Origin: Candidatus Heimdallarchaeota archaeon
GTDB lineage: Archaea; Asgardarchaeota; Heimdallarchaeia; JABLTI01
Assembly: GCA_019056785.1 (NCBI GenBank)
Contig: DXJV01000085.1
Span: 16,476-80,475, forward strand
Reading direction: 5' to 3'
DNA length: 64,000 bases
This document shows, one piece after another, positions 1-9,267 of this stretch. The position numbers and the translations under genes are program-made. Each line of letters opens with the position of its first letter. Positions within the stretch are counted from its first letter, which is position 1. The notes under the pieces were generated by a model. The model was not told where the DNA came from, did no database searches, and worked only from the letters and a program-made list of their open reading frames with translations.

Positions 1-4
1 TAAT

Positions 5-2155
5 TTGATTAAATTGTTTGAAGACAAAAAGTATGTTAATTTTGCGGATACGATTTTAACAAAATTTGTAGAAGATGATGAATGGCTCTTTCTAACAGAA
101 CTTGGGAGAAAAGGGACTAAAGAACAAAGGGATTTTGTAAATATTGCTTTAACGACTTCTGATTTTGCAATATTAGAAGGTCCTCCTGGGTCAGGGAAAA
201 CTACAACAATTTGTGAGATAATCTACCAAGGGATAAAACGTGGTAAAAGAATCTTACTTGTTGCTTCTACTCATGTTGCAGTAGATAATGTTCTAGAGAA
301 ATTATTTGATGAAGAAAAGGACTATTACAACAAAGTTAAAGAAACAATTTTACCGATAAGAATTGGTAAACAAGACAATTGGAAAATTTCAGAGCTGGCT
401 TCGCAGTTTCAGTTTGAAAATTTCTGGGAAGAAGAAAAAAACAGATTAATCACTTCGTTAACAAAATTAAAGGTCAAAACTCCTGCTCAAGAAGCTTTTC
501 TAAGTTTGTTAAAACAAAAAGAAAAAAGTAAATTTGTTTCTAAATCTTTTTTAAATGCTGCAAATTTGGTCTGTGGTACCACTATAGGTATTCTAATGCA
601 CCCTGAATTAAGAAAAGTTAGATCTAAAGAAGCCATTACGCGCCCCTTTGACATGTTAATTTTGGATGAAGCTAGCAAAACAACCTTTCAAGAATTCCTT
701 GTTCCGGCTTTAGCTGCAAAAACTTTTATTATCGTCGGAGACGTAATGCAATTACCCCCTTATGTTGAAGAAGAAGGTGTTTCATCAAACCTTGAATTTC
801 TCTCTGAAAATAAAAATCACGATTTAGTTAATTTACATTTTAATTTAGACTCAATATATAAAAGGCATCTAAAAATTCCAAAAAGATGCTTAATCATCAC
901 TAAAAACACAAATGATTATCAACGATACAAGTTACTTGAACAATATTATGATCGTAGTATTGCTTTTCTATACGAAGAAGATGAAACAATCGATCTTGCG
1001 ACATTATGGGGTGCAGAATTTATAATTGGAACAGAAGGAGCAATTAAAAAACATCAAGCGATTCTTCCTATAAGTTTGAGTTTTGTTAAAGAAAATTCAA
1101 ATGATCTTTTGAAACCCATTGATTTTAAAGAATTAAGGCTTGAGCATTTTCAATTTACAAATAATTATTTTAAAGATAAATTCTTGAAAGAACAATCTAT
1201 AAATTTTCGCCGTCAAGATGAATCATGGGCTCATGGAATTAGCTGGCGATTAAATCGCTCATTTGAACATAGATTTCTTCAAGAAAATTTCTACGATTTG
1301 GAAATCGAGAAAAGACTTCCAAAATGGTTAGAAGAAGATGAATTAAATGAAATCAAATTTTTCCTTGAAGATATAAAGAAAATTTCTTATCCTTCAGTTA
1401 TTGAATTATTGCAAAAAGGTTTCAAAAGAAAATACCGAAAAGAAAATACTGTGCTTACTGAAGGGTTTAATGAAAGGGATCTCAAATTACGGCATCGAAA
1501 ATTAATTTACCAACACAGAATGCATCCTGACATTTCTGCTTTTTCCAGAGAAAATTTCTATGACAAAAAGGCACTTTTAGACTTTCCGGGGATTGAGGGA
1601 GAGAGAGCTCATACAATTAGAGATTATCAGTATCATCTTTATTGGGTAGACGTTAAAGTGCCTTCAAGATACAAGTCGCGAAATGTAAATTTGAATAAAT
1701 ATGAAATTAAAGCTATTTTGCAAGAACTGGGTTATCTTGAAAAATGGTTAATAAATAATCCAAAACCAAAGAATCGATTTTGGACAATTGCAATTCTTCC
1801 ATTCTATAAAGCACAAGAAAACCTCTTGAGAGAACAATTACGGAAAAAATTTAAATCAAAGAGATTTCGAACATTTGTAGATAGGAAAAACAGAATTCGA
1901 ATTGAACTATGCGTTATAGACAGATTTCAAGGGCATGAAGCAGATTTCGTTTTTCTTTCTATGGTTCAAAATAGACGTGTCGGTTTTCTTGATTGCCCTA
2001 ATAGATTAAATGTCGCTCTAACTAGAGGAAAATATCAAGTACTAATAGTTGGAGACAATAAATTTTTTGCCAGCGAAAATCATCGTTCTGATATTTTAAG
2101 AAAATTGGCTCGAACAACAAAATGCCTAAAAAGGATTTACAAATATGGGAGTTGA
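5..2155 (+). CDS. UPF1/DNA2-like superfamily 1 helicase, possibly 5'-truncated by the window edge
   Basis: ATP-dependent SF1 helicase of the AAA_11/AAA_12 (UPF1-like) type. Walker A GPPGSGKTT lies near residues 59-67, motif Ia-like STHVAVDN follows, Walker B is LILDEASK and motif III is GDVMQLPP. After an insert of roughly 250 residues come YQHRMHP, the DRFQGHEAD motif and the C-terminal NVALTRGK motif. The reading frame is still open at base 2, so the TTG at 5 may not be the true start and the N terminus may lie outside the window. The next gene begins 6 bases downstream and a PLD nuclease follows, so this helicase probably works on DNA or RNA together with those products. Family assignment is secure; the defence role is inference. 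The region is strongly AT-rich with many Lys, Phe and Glu codons. Confidence 0.88.
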   Translation: MIKLFEDKKYVNFADTILTKFVEDDEWLFLTELGRKGTKEQRDFVNIALTTSDFAILEGPPGSGKTTTICEIIYQGIKRGKRILLVASTHVAVDNVLEKLFDEEKDYYNKVKETILPIRIGKQDNWKISELASQFQFENFWEEEKNRLITSLTKLKVKTPAQEAFLSLLKQKEKSKFVSKSFLNAANLVCGTTIGILMHPELRKVRSKEAITRPFDMLILDEASKTTFQEFLVPALAAKTFIIVGDVMQLPPYVEEEGVSSNLEFLSENKNHDLVNLHFNLDSIYKRHLKIPKRCLIITKNTNDYQRYKLLEQYYDRSIAFLYEEDETIDLATLWGAEFIIGTEGAIKKHQAILPISLSFVKENSNDLLKPIDFKELRLEHFQFTNNYFKDKFLKEQSINFRRQDESWAHGISWRLNRSFEHRFLQENFYDLEIEKRLPKWLEEDELNEIKFFLEDIKKISYPSVIELLQKGFKRKYRKENTVLTEGFNERDLKLRHRKLIYQHRMHPDISAFSRENFYDKKALLDFPGIEGERAHTIRDYQYHLYWVDVKVPSRYKSRNVNLNKYEIKAILQELGYLEKWLINNPKPKNRFWTIAILPFYKAQENLLREQLRKKFKSKRFRTFVDRKNRIRIELCVIDRFQGHEADFVFLSMVQNRRVGFLDCPNRLNVALTRGKYQVLIVGDNKFFASENHRSDILRKLARTTKCLKRIYKYGS

Positions 2156-2161
2156 GATTAA

Positions 2162-3280
2162 ATGAAGATTGTGCTAGAAAAAGAAGTTATGATTGAGAAA
2201 TACCAAGTACTAATGGATATAGAAGTAGAAAAGGATCGCCCTGAAGTGTTAGCTTGGTTAAAAGTTATTAAAGAAGGAAATGAGTTAAATAACGATGTTA
2301 TTCTCTACTTTCAAGAAAAGATATTCTTTGAATCACAAAAACCAAAGCAATTTATCAAGAACATTTTGCAAGAATTGGTGGTACTTGGTTTCTTGGATGA
2401 AAAGTTTAATTTAACTCAAAAAGGTTTAACAGCATTAGAGGAAGGAACTGTTTTCATACCTCAAAGCGGTATCTATGAACTTTTAGTTATTAACGATCCT
2501 TTATTTCCACAAGTAATACTAGATTATAAAGAATTTAAACCAGACCTCCATGAAGAAAAAAAGCAATGGAAGAATAACCCTGGAAGTGTTAATTATGAAA
2601 ACACAACCATCCCATCTTTTATTAGCAAATGTAAGGAGTTTGGTCCTATTAGACCCTTGAAAAATTCCGGCGAAACATTAATCAGAATTTTTAACATTAA
2701 AAAGGTAGGTAAGAAAGAAAAATTTCAAAAAAAGACCAAAGTGCGTATGGATATAGGTGAAATGACACAAATTTCTTTAAAAATTGAATACAATAAAAAG
2801 TTTCATTTTCTAGAACCTCCGAGAGATATTGATAAAATAAAATTAGTAGAATCGATACTTCGAAAGCTCCCCTATCCTGTGGATGAAGAAGTCTATAGTG
2901 TTCTAATAAATTTTGATGAAACTACACCAAAAGAACGAAAAACGTTCTCTAAAAACTTCAGCTTAATAAAGGAAACCCTCTTAAATTTAGGGAAATTTGA
3001 ATCTATTAAATTGATTGATGTACCTATTCTTCCTAGTAGCTTTGATTCTGCAAAAAAATGGGCTAAGGAGTTAATTAAAAACGAGATAAATACTTTTCTT
3101 ACAACCAACGAATTCGATTTAATATCAAAAGAGATTACCCATAAAGAGGAATTTGCTATGTTTAATTTACCTAATATTTCTATTGATGAAATGCTCCTTG
3201 AGGCTTCCTTTGGTAGTCAAGTATTTTGGTTTCTTAAAGCTCCTCGAGATTTAAAGTTAGAAAAGGTGATTAGTAAATGA
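2162..3280 (+). CDS. Unknown protein of helicase-PLD cassette
   Basis: I do not recognise a named family. The 372-residue protein has an N-terminal helical part (about residues 1-95) that reads like a winged helix, ending LTQKGLTALEEG. A segment starting GIYELLVINDPLFP follows, then a mixed alpha/beta region without obvious catalytic motifs or membrane spans. It starts 6 bases after the helicase stop, and its end overlaps the PLD gene by 4 bases (ATGA), so the three are almost certainly co-translated. It is likely an adaptor, DNA-binding or recognition subunit of that unit, but this rests on position only. Confidence 0.8.
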   Translation: MKIVLEKEVMIEKYQVLMDIEVEKDRPEVLAWLKVIKEGNELNNDVILYFQEKIFFESQKPKQFIKNILQELVVLGFLDEKFNLTQKGLTALEEGTVFIPQSGIYELLVINDPLFPQVILDYKEFKPDLHEEKKQWKNNPGSVNYENTTIPSFISKCKEFGPIRPLKNSGETLIRIFNIKKVGKKEKFQKKTKVRMDIGEMTQISLKIEYNKKFHFLEPPRDIDKIKLVESILRKLPYPVDEEVYSVLINFDETTPKERKTFSKNFSLIKETLLNLGKFESIKLIDVPILPSSFDSAKKWAKELIKNEINTFLTTNEFDLISKEITHKEEFAMFNLPNISIDEMLLEASFGSQVFWFLKAPRDLKLEKVISK

Positions 3281-4752
3281 TCAAACCAATAATAATTGAG
3301 AAGGTTTTTAACAATAATGAAATTATCCCAAATTATTGGGCAATTCTTGACCATAAAAATCCTGAAATTATTCGAACAAAGAAGATTATCCCAATAAGTA
3401 ATGATAATTACAAATTTAAAAGTCTCATGACTTCTGCAATTAATAATGCCTCAGAAACGATAATGCTCTGTTCATTTATTCTAAGTGATAATGAAATCAT
3501 TGAGTCACTAATTGCTGCTGCTGAAAGAAATGTTCGAGTTTATCTTCTTTTTAGTACTGAAACCCAATTAGATAAAGAATTCAAAGAAGACAAGTCAGAA
3601 TTTGATGTTGAAATGGTTGAAAGTCACAAAGCATTTCTTAAGAAAATCTCAGGGAAGGCGCTTGCTCGTTCAGCTATTTTTCATGCTAAATTTCTTTTAG
3701 TCGATTATGGCTTGCCAAGTCAAGTTGGCTTTATTTCAACTGCTAATTTTACTAGTGAAGCCCTCTCTCGAAATCAAGAACTAGGCGTGAGACTTCAATC
3801 AAAATCAGACCTTGATATCTTGTTCTCTTTCTTCCAGCACGGATTTTGGGAGGAAGCTGAAATGGAATTTCACAATGATAGCTGGATTGGTGCGAAAACC
3901 TTTTCATTAATTCCAATAGAAACAAGCGATCGTATTGTTTCCACTTCTAAAAATAATAAATCTCTAAAGAAAAAAATATTGAACTTGATAAAATCAACAT
4001 CTGGACCACTTATTGTCTCGAGTTACAGTTTTAAAATGGATAATGAGTTAACTAAGGCACTTATTGCTTTAGCAAAAGAACGGGAAATAACCATTCTAAC
4101 ACGACCAAGATTTCAAAACTTGGAAGTATTAAATAGCTTTCTCGCAAATGGTGCAGAAATCTATTGCTATGATTATATTCATGCGAAATTCATTCTCGCC
4201 CCAAGAGAAAACAAAGGGATCATAATGACTGCTAATTTTGACGATCGTGGAATAGAAACTGGCTATGAGGTTGGTATTGTTTTGAATCCATCGGAGATTG
4301 AAGAGTTAAAAACTATTAGTAATTCATGGATTGCTAATGCCCAGTATCAATTTAAAGAAGGTAAAAAAATTGTTGAAATTGAAGCAAAAGAAATACAATA
4401 TTTTGAGGGTAATGAATTAAAGAAGTTTTCAGTTATCACTGAAGAAAATATTTACGAAGAGAAAAACCCCGAGGACTTAAGAGAAATGAGTCCTTTAAGC
4501 AACATAAACAGTTTTAATTTTCAATTTAACGATGAAGACAAGCTCATAAAAAAAGTCAATCTTAAGAGAAAAATAATCCCCCCAAAATTACCTGCAGGCG
4601 CCAGAAAGTTAAAGGACAATCCATACCCTTATGATTTATTTGAATTTAAAGGGCAAAATTATTTACTACTGAAAAATGAAAGAGCGCTAACCAGTATTCT
4701 TAAAGAAGCCGGGCATAAAAAGTATCACAAGATTCGTTTCGTAACTAATTAA
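3277..4752 (+). CDS. Phospholipase D-fold (HKD) nuclease-like protein
   Basis: A 491-residue protein with two PLD-like repeats. The first active-site motif is intact: HAKFLLVD with His136, Lys138 and Asp143, followed by STANFTSEA. The second reads HAKFILAP (His302, Lys304) with the aspartate replaced by proline, followed by TANFDDRG. About 140 residues of unassigned sequence follow. PLD-fold proteins of this kind in prokaryotes are commonly nucleases, for example DrmC of DISARM and restriction-type PLD nucleases, rather than lipid enzymes; no membrane signal is seen. The start overlaps the upstream gene (ATGA). Together with the SF1 helicase it suggests a nucleic-acid degradation or defence unit. 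Confidence 0.85.
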   Translation: MIKPIIIEKVFNNNEIIPNYWAILDHKNPEIIRTKKIIPISNDNYKFKSLMTSAINNASETIMLCSFILSDNEIIESLIAAAERNVRVYLLFSTETQLDKEFKEDKSEFDVEMVESHKAFLKKISGKALARSAIFHAKFLLVDYGLPSQVGFISTANFTSEALSRNQELGVRLQSKSDLDILFSFFQHGFWEEAEMEFHNDSWIGAKTFSLIPIETSDRIVSTSKNNKSLKKKILNLIKSTSGPLIVSSYSFKMDNELTKALIALAKEREITILTRPRFQNLEVLNSFLANGAEIYCYDYIHAKFILAPRENKGIIMTANFDDRGIETGYEVGIVLNPSEIEELKTISNSWIANAQYQFKEGKKIVEIEAKEIQYFEGNELKKFSVITEENIYEEKNPEDLREMSPLSNINSFNFQFNDEDKLIKKVNLKRKIIPPKLPAGARKLKDNPYPYDLFEFKGQNYLLLKNERALTSILKEAGHKKYHKIRFVTN

Positions 4753-4797
4753 TTTCTTTTTTTTCTTTAGAATTCTTTCTACTTTAAAATCTAAATG

Positions 4798-4805
4798 TTT
4801 AAATT
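4798..4805 (+). promoter_or_regulatory. Putative TATA box for the C11 protease gene
   Basis: TTTAAATT lies about 53-60 bases upstream of the TTG start at 4858, which would place transcription initiation near 4830 and give a leader of about 30 bases. Assigned by eye in the AT-rich gap after the PLD gene. Confidence 0.35.
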
Positions 4806-4843
4806 TCAACATAAACTAATTATTAGCAGTTAAAATAACACGA

Positions 4844-4849
4844 AAGGAG
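4844..4849 (+). promoter_or_regulatory. Shine-Dalgarno AAGGAG that fixes a TTG start
   Basis: AAGGAG sits 8 bases before the TTG at 4858. No ATG occurs nearby before the signal peptide, so this site supports TTG as the true start of the C11 protease gene. Confidence 0.7.
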
Positions 4850-4857
4850 CTTTTTAA

Positions 4858-6930
4858 TTGTCGAAAAAATTTTTAGCAATGTTTAGTGTAAGTTTCTTAG
4901 TTGCTCTTCTAACGATTTCATGGTCTTCCTTTTCATTTACCGGTAACTCTTCTCTTACGCCATCTCCTGTTTTGCCTTCTTTTCAGACCCAACCTTCTCC
5001 GGCCGATGGCCCTTTGGCTTTTGACTATGATTGGTTGGTTTTGAATTACATTGATGGCGACAATAATCTTGAGGCGGAAGCGATTGGGGATATGAATGAG
5101 TTGGAGGTTGCTAAGGTTTCTTCCAGCCGGGTAATGATCCTTGCATTGGTTGATCGTGCAAGTGGTTATGATGACACCAATGGCGATTGGACCGGCACGC
5201 GTTTGTATGAGATTACTCATGATTCTGATGCTGATATCATTGCTTCTACCTTGCTGGTTGATTATGGCGAGCTGAATATGGGTCAGGCTTCGACGCTCGA
5301 GTTATTATTGAATTATGGTTTTGCCAATTATTCTGCCGAGAAAATTTGGTTGAATCTTTGGGACCATGGTGGTGGTATAGATGGCATTTGTTGGGACGAT
5401 GAGTCAGGCAACGATTATCTTTCTATTAACGAGATGCAATCAGCTATTGCTACTAGTACTACTACTTATGGTCGCACCCTTGATCTTATCTCTCATGACG
5501 CTTGTTTCATGAACATGATTGAGGTTGCTTATGAGTTGCGAGATTATGCTGACTTTTTTGTTGCCTCTGAGGACTCTATTCCTGGTATGGGCTATAATTA
5601 CACTGCAATTATTGATGACTTAGAAGCAGATACAACGATGAATGCCGAAACTCTTGCAGGGGTACTTGTTGACACTTACGAGGATATGTATGATAGTATT
5701 ACGACTGATGTCACCCTTTCCGCTTTGAATTTGAGTTATATTGTGGATTTTGCAGTTCTTACCGATTACTTAGCGCATAACTTAACTGCGGTGTTAAACG
5801 ATGGTCAGATTTCTGCTGTTAAAACAGCTTTTCTTGATTCCTATGATTTTTATGATAATTACATTGTTGACTACAAGGATTTTGTGGACCAATTGCTGGC
5901 GAATACTACCCTGATGTCGAGTTATCCTGCCTTACAAGCTATTGCAACCAGTGTTCAGTCAGCATTTAGCAACTTAGTGGTAGCGAATTATCAACACAGC
6001 AGTTATTCAGGAAAAGCTCAAGGTGTGACGATTTTCATGCCAGTGCCTTCGAGTACCTATCAGAGTTATATTGATAATTATGTTGGCCATCTTGATAGGT
6101 TTGCAGGCATCGATTGGTTGTCTAATGTTTATTGGGACGAGTTTTTGGATCTTTTCTATAGTCTCTACGATACGACCAGCATCTATCCAGTCATATCATT
6201 GGATGAGCTACTTACTTCGCAATCGATCAACTATGATGAGTCCCAATTTTTCGAGTTCAACGCCCCTGAAGACGCTATTTACTTATTCTCGCTGAGCATT
6301 CTAGATGGCGATATCGACCTTTACCTTCGAGATTATTATTCCAACGATATTATTGCCTATAGCCAATTTTACAATCCAGATGACGGTTCCACAGAAAAAA
6401 TCCAACACTACTTTAAGGGCGGCAAATATCTAATTGAAATCTACGGCTTTGAACTTTCACATTACAACTTCATCATTACACAAGAGGAACCAACTATCTT
6501 ACAATTAAACTCCCTGGTCTCCGGTAGCAGCGGCAGCCAAGAAGGCACAGATTCTAACCATTATATGCAAATTTTCAATCATTTCTACCAGATAACTCTG
6601 TTAGAGGGTGATTATCAGATAACTATCACCTATGATAGCGATGTGGTGGACTTTGACCTCTTCCTTTTGAGTACAAATTTCGTTGAGCTAAATAAATCCG
6701 CAAGCATTTATGACAAGGATGAAATTGTTGTTAACGTTAACTCTGAGACAACGTACATTATTGCTGTCTATAGTTATTCAGGTCATGGCTCATTTAATCT
6801 CATTGTAACTGTTTATACTCCTCCAAGCCCATCGCCTTCAGGGTTCATTCCGGGCTTTACAGCAGCAATTGCTCTGGTAGCCCTTTTGGGTCTTAACACA
6901 ATTGTTTTCCTTAGAAAGAAAAGGAGCTAA
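4858..6930 (+). CDS. Secreted clostripain-like C11 cysteine peptidase with C-terminal membrane anchor
   Basis: A 690-residue extracellular protease. An N-terminal hydrophobic signal (about residues 4-28) is followed by a Pro/Ser-rich linker. The peptidase C11 domain carries YIDGDNNLE, the catalytic His170 in WDHGGG and catalytic Cys216 in SHDACFMN. C11 enzymes usually cleave after Arg or Lys. Residues from about 450 to 660 look like beta-rich prepeptidase-C-type domains. The C terminus has a Pro/Ser-rich stretch, then a single membrane span (FIPGFTAAIALVALLGL) and a basic tail RKKRS, so the protein is probably anchored outside the cell. GC content and codon use differ from the preceding cassette. 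Confidence 0.9.
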   Translation: MSKKFLAMFSVSFLVALLTISWSSFSFTGNSSLTPSPVLPSFQTQPSPADGPLAFDYDWLVLNYIDGDNNLEAEAIGDMNELEVAKVSSSRVMILALVDRASGYDDTNGDWTGTRLYEITHDSDADIIASTLLVDYGELNMGQASTLELLLNYGFANYSAEKIWLNLWDHGGGIDGICWDDESGNDYLSINEMQSAIATSTTTYGRTLDLISHDACFMNMIEVAYELRDYADFFVASEDSIPGMGYNYTAIIDDLEADTTMNAETLAGVLVDTYEDMYDSITTDVTLSALNLSYIVDFAVLTDYLAHNLTAVLNDGQISAVKTAFLDSYDFYDNYIVDYKDFVDQLLANTTLMSSYPALQAIATSVQSAFSNLVVANYQHSSYSGKAQGVTIFMPVPSSTYQSYIDNYVGHLDRFAGIDWLSNVYWDEFLDLFYSLYDTTSIYPVISLDELLTSQSINYDESQFFEFNAPEDAIYLFSLSILDGDIDLYLRDYYSNDIIAYSQFYNPDDGSTEKIQHYFKGGKYLIEIYGFELSHYNFIITQEEPTILQLNSLVSGSSGSQEGTDSNHYMQIFNHFYQITLLEGDYQITITYDSDVVDFDLFLLSTNFVELNKSASIYDKDEIVVNVNSETTYIIAVYSYSGHGSFNLIVTVYTPPSPSPSGFIPGFTAAIALVALLGLNTIVFLRKKRS

Positions 6931-6963
6931 TTATAATTCCTTTTCTCCCTCTTTTCTCTTTTT

Positions 6964-7416
6964 CTAATCTTCCCAATCAAAATCATTGTTGTATTGAAAA
7001 ACGAAGTCTATTTCTTCTGGGATTTCAAACCCAATCACTTTTTTAAACTGCTGGATGTTTCTTTTGCCGACAATAAAAAGCTCGGGCCGTTCATCTTCTC
7101 TTTGCGGGAAGTAAAGAAAAGAATGGATCCCAAACATTTGCAGTCCTTTTTGATAGCGTTCCAGTTTCAAGAAGTTGTGTTGTTGAATCGAGAGAATAAT
7201 GTTTGTATTGTTGTTAAAGTAAATGACCCCACAACTATCGAACACGCCACGGAGAAAGGATTGTAAATTACTCTTATCCATTGAGACTATTTCGCCACTT
7301 TCATCTGCACTGCTTCTTTGAGTAGTGTGGTGCTCTAAATTATGAATCAACTTCTCTTTATCGAAACTCTTCAAAAGGCTTTCACCAAATGTATTGCTCA
7401 ATCTATCTCTCAGCAA
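6964..7416 (-). CDS. LAGLIDADG-like small protein, possibly a remnant
   Basis: A 150-residue protein whose second half resembles one LAGLIDADG homing-endonuclease repeat. FLRGVFDSCG sits where the LAGLIDADG helix would be, followed by a beta-hairpin, a helix, FGIHSFLYFP and FIVGKRNIQQFKKVIGF, the usual order in this fold. The acidic catalytic position appears as Asp in VFDSCG, but the usual Gly-Asp-Gly is lost. The N-terminal 50 residues are unassigned. The start is a TTG directly after an in-frame stop and has no clear SD; an internal ATG just before the LAGLIDADG-like part is an alternative. It could be a freestanding DNA-binding protein, a degenerate nuclease or the tail of a lost gene. 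Confidence 0.55.
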   Translation of the reverse strand: MLRDRLSNTFGESLLKSFDKEKLIHNLEHHTTQRSSADESGEIVSMDKSNLQSFLRGVFDSCGVIYFNNNTNIILSIQQHNFLKLERYQKGLQMFGIHSFLYFPQREDERPELFIVGKRNIQQFKKVIGFEIPEEIDFVFQYNNDFDWED

Positions 7417-7518
7417 TTTTCTTTAAAAATCCCTAATAGAGACCTTCTGTTTAAAATTTCTTCAGTTTTCAGAGGTTTTTTTAGTGAAATGGTTACTAGT
7501 TCAGAGAAAAGGTAAACG

Positions 7519-8619
7519 TTGGAAATTAAAGCAATGCCCTCTTTGAACCCCTTCCAAATTCGTGCTCCAGGAAGAGTGTTCCTCTTTGGAGAGCATAGTG
7601 ATTATTTTCATCTTCAGGTTATTTCAGCGGCTCTTAATCTAGCAATTTTTCTCGAAGTCGTTCCACGAGAGGATGATAAACTGGTAGTTAACTTCCAGAA
7701 CCTGGGGACAACCGATCAGTTCTCGATTCGAGACAAGTTGCTCCCTTATCGTTTTTCCCGGGATTATTTACGAAGCGCTTTTAATGTTATGAAAAAGCAT
7801 GGCTTCACAATAAAAACAGGGGCAACTATTACTGTTCGTGGGACAATACCGATCGCTACAGGGTTATCAAGTTCATCAGCTCTTGTTGTGGCAGCAATAC
7901 AAGCCTTTGCTCAGTTAGCCGAAGTTTCTTTGACAAAAGTTGAAATTGCTCGATATGCTTTTCAAGCGGAAGTTGAGGAATTCAAAGAAGCTGGTGGAAT
8001 GATGGATCATTTGGCCTCCACGTTTGGGGGCGTTTTGCATGTTGATTTTTCCCAGCCTTTGCGAAGAACACCTCTCCACATCCAACTCGAGGGTTTTGTA
8101 ATTGGTGATTCTCTCGAGAAAAAAGTTGATACTGTGGGTGATATAAAAATGATTAAATCAACAGTACAAACTGGCTATCAAAAGCTTAGCAAGTTTCTAC
8201 CCGAATTTAATCATCGGCTTACAGCTCTCGAGGAAATTAGGCCCTTTCTCTTCCATTTGTCTGAACCAATGCGAACAATGACTGAAACAACATTAAAAAA
8301 TAGAGATTTAACAAAAAGAGCGTTTACTTTATTAAAACAAGGGAAGGTGAAACCCACTCTTCTTGGTGAGCTCTTGGATAGGCATCATCAACTGCTGCGA
8401 GATGGATTAAAGCGTTCGACTGTAAAAATAGAGCGAATGATTGTTGCGGCAAAAAAAGCCGGCGCACTCGGAGCAAAGATGAATGGTAGTGGTGGTGGGG
8501 GAACGATGCTTGCTTATGCCCCAGGCCTAGAGAAGGAAGTTGCCGCTGCAATAGAACGAGAAGGCGGAAAAGCTTATCGTGTTGCTATTAGTCTTGGCGT
8601 GACGATTACGCGTTTCTAA
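7519..8619 (+). CDS. GHMP-family sugar kinase, galactokinase-like
   Basis: A 366-residue GHMP kinase, which transfers ATP phosphate to a small-molecule hydroxyl. The N-terminal motif is APGRVFLFGEHSDY (galactokinases have GRVNLIGEHTDY). The ATP loop is PIATGLSSSSALVVA, the motif around the catalytic Asp is EAGGMMDHLASTFGG, and the C-terminal motif is GAKMNGSGGGGTML. Length fits galactokinase. The first motif is intermediate between galactokinase and mevalonate-kinase types, so the substrate is uncertain. The TTG at 7519 or the ATG at 7534 may be used. The glycosidase at 13.9 kb is the only nearby sugar gene. Confidence 0.85.
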   Translation: MEIKAMPSLNPFQIRAPGRVFLFGEHSDYFHLQVISAALNLAIFLEVVPREDDKLVVNFQNLGTTDQFSIRDKLLPYRFSRDYLRSAFNVMKKHGFTIKTGATITVRGTIPIATGLSSSSALVVAAIQAFAQLAEVSLTKVEIARYAFQAEVEEFKEAGGMMDHLASTFGGVLHVDFSQPLRRTPLHIQLEGFVIGDSLEKKVDTVGDIKMIKSTVQTGYQKLSKFLPEFNHRLTALEEIRPFLFHLSEPMRTMTETTLKNRDLTKRAFTLLKQGKVKPTLLGELLDRHHQLLRDGLKRSTVKIERMIVAAKKAGALGAKMNGSGGGGTMLAYAPGLEKEVAAAIEREGGKAYRVAISLGVTITRF

Positions 8620-8679
8620 AGCAAATAGTTTTTTACTGAATAAAGAATTAGTCAAATGCAACTCATTGGTGGAAAGTTT

Positions 8680-9252
8680 ATGACTACCGAAAACACTCAA
8701 GAGAAAACCTGCGAACAAAAAGAAACGAATTTGTTGCTCGTACGGGTGGAATACCTTGAGGATGAAATTAGTCTAAAAAGTACCTATGAGTATCAAGCCA
8801 TTCATGCGTTTAAGGGTTATAATGAAATTCGCTTTGCAATTTTTAACCATTTGAAAGAAGAGTTCATTGATCCAGTAATTAATAAAGGATTGCAAAAAGA
8901 AGAGCAAAAGCAACTCTTTAAAGAAAATTATAATGAATTTATTCGTTTTCTCGAGCGAAAAATTAGATATTGGTTGGCAGAATTTCTTAACTCGAAGGAG
9001 TTGCGAAAGGTCGTTGTTAGTTACAATAATCATCTCGTCCAAGAACTCGAGTATAACTATCTAGCAACAAGAGAACAAATGGCAAAACCCGACATTACAA
9101 AACTGACGAAAATAAGTAATGATTATCTCCAGCACGCGTTGGTAACTTCTTTCCCTAAACGAATTAGTTCCTATATCTTGTCGAAAAACAAATACAAAGA
9201 ACATCTCTTAGGGTTTTTCAACGAATTCCTAAAATACCTAATCATCTTTTGA
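8680..9252 (+). CDS. Hypothetical protein, mostly helical
   Basis: I do not recognise a family. A charged, alpha-helical protein of about 190 residues rich in Glu, Lys and Tyr, with no membrane span and no metal motif. I prefer the ATG at 8680 because GGTGG lies 7 bases upstream; the ORF track starts at 8656. It follows the GHMP kinase on the same strand by about 60 bases, and a methyltransferase faces it on the other strand. Confidence 0.65.
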   Translation: MTTENTQEKTCEQKETNLLLVRVEYLEDEISLKSTYEYQAIHAFKGYNEIRFAIFNHLKEEFIDPVINKGLQKEEQKQLFKENYNEFIRFLERKIRYWLAEFLNSKELRKVVVSYNNHLVQELEYNYLATREQMAKPDITKLTKISNDYLQHALVTSFPKRISSYILSKNKYKEHLLGFFNEFLKYLIIF

Positions 9253-9267
9253 AATAGAACCGCATAC

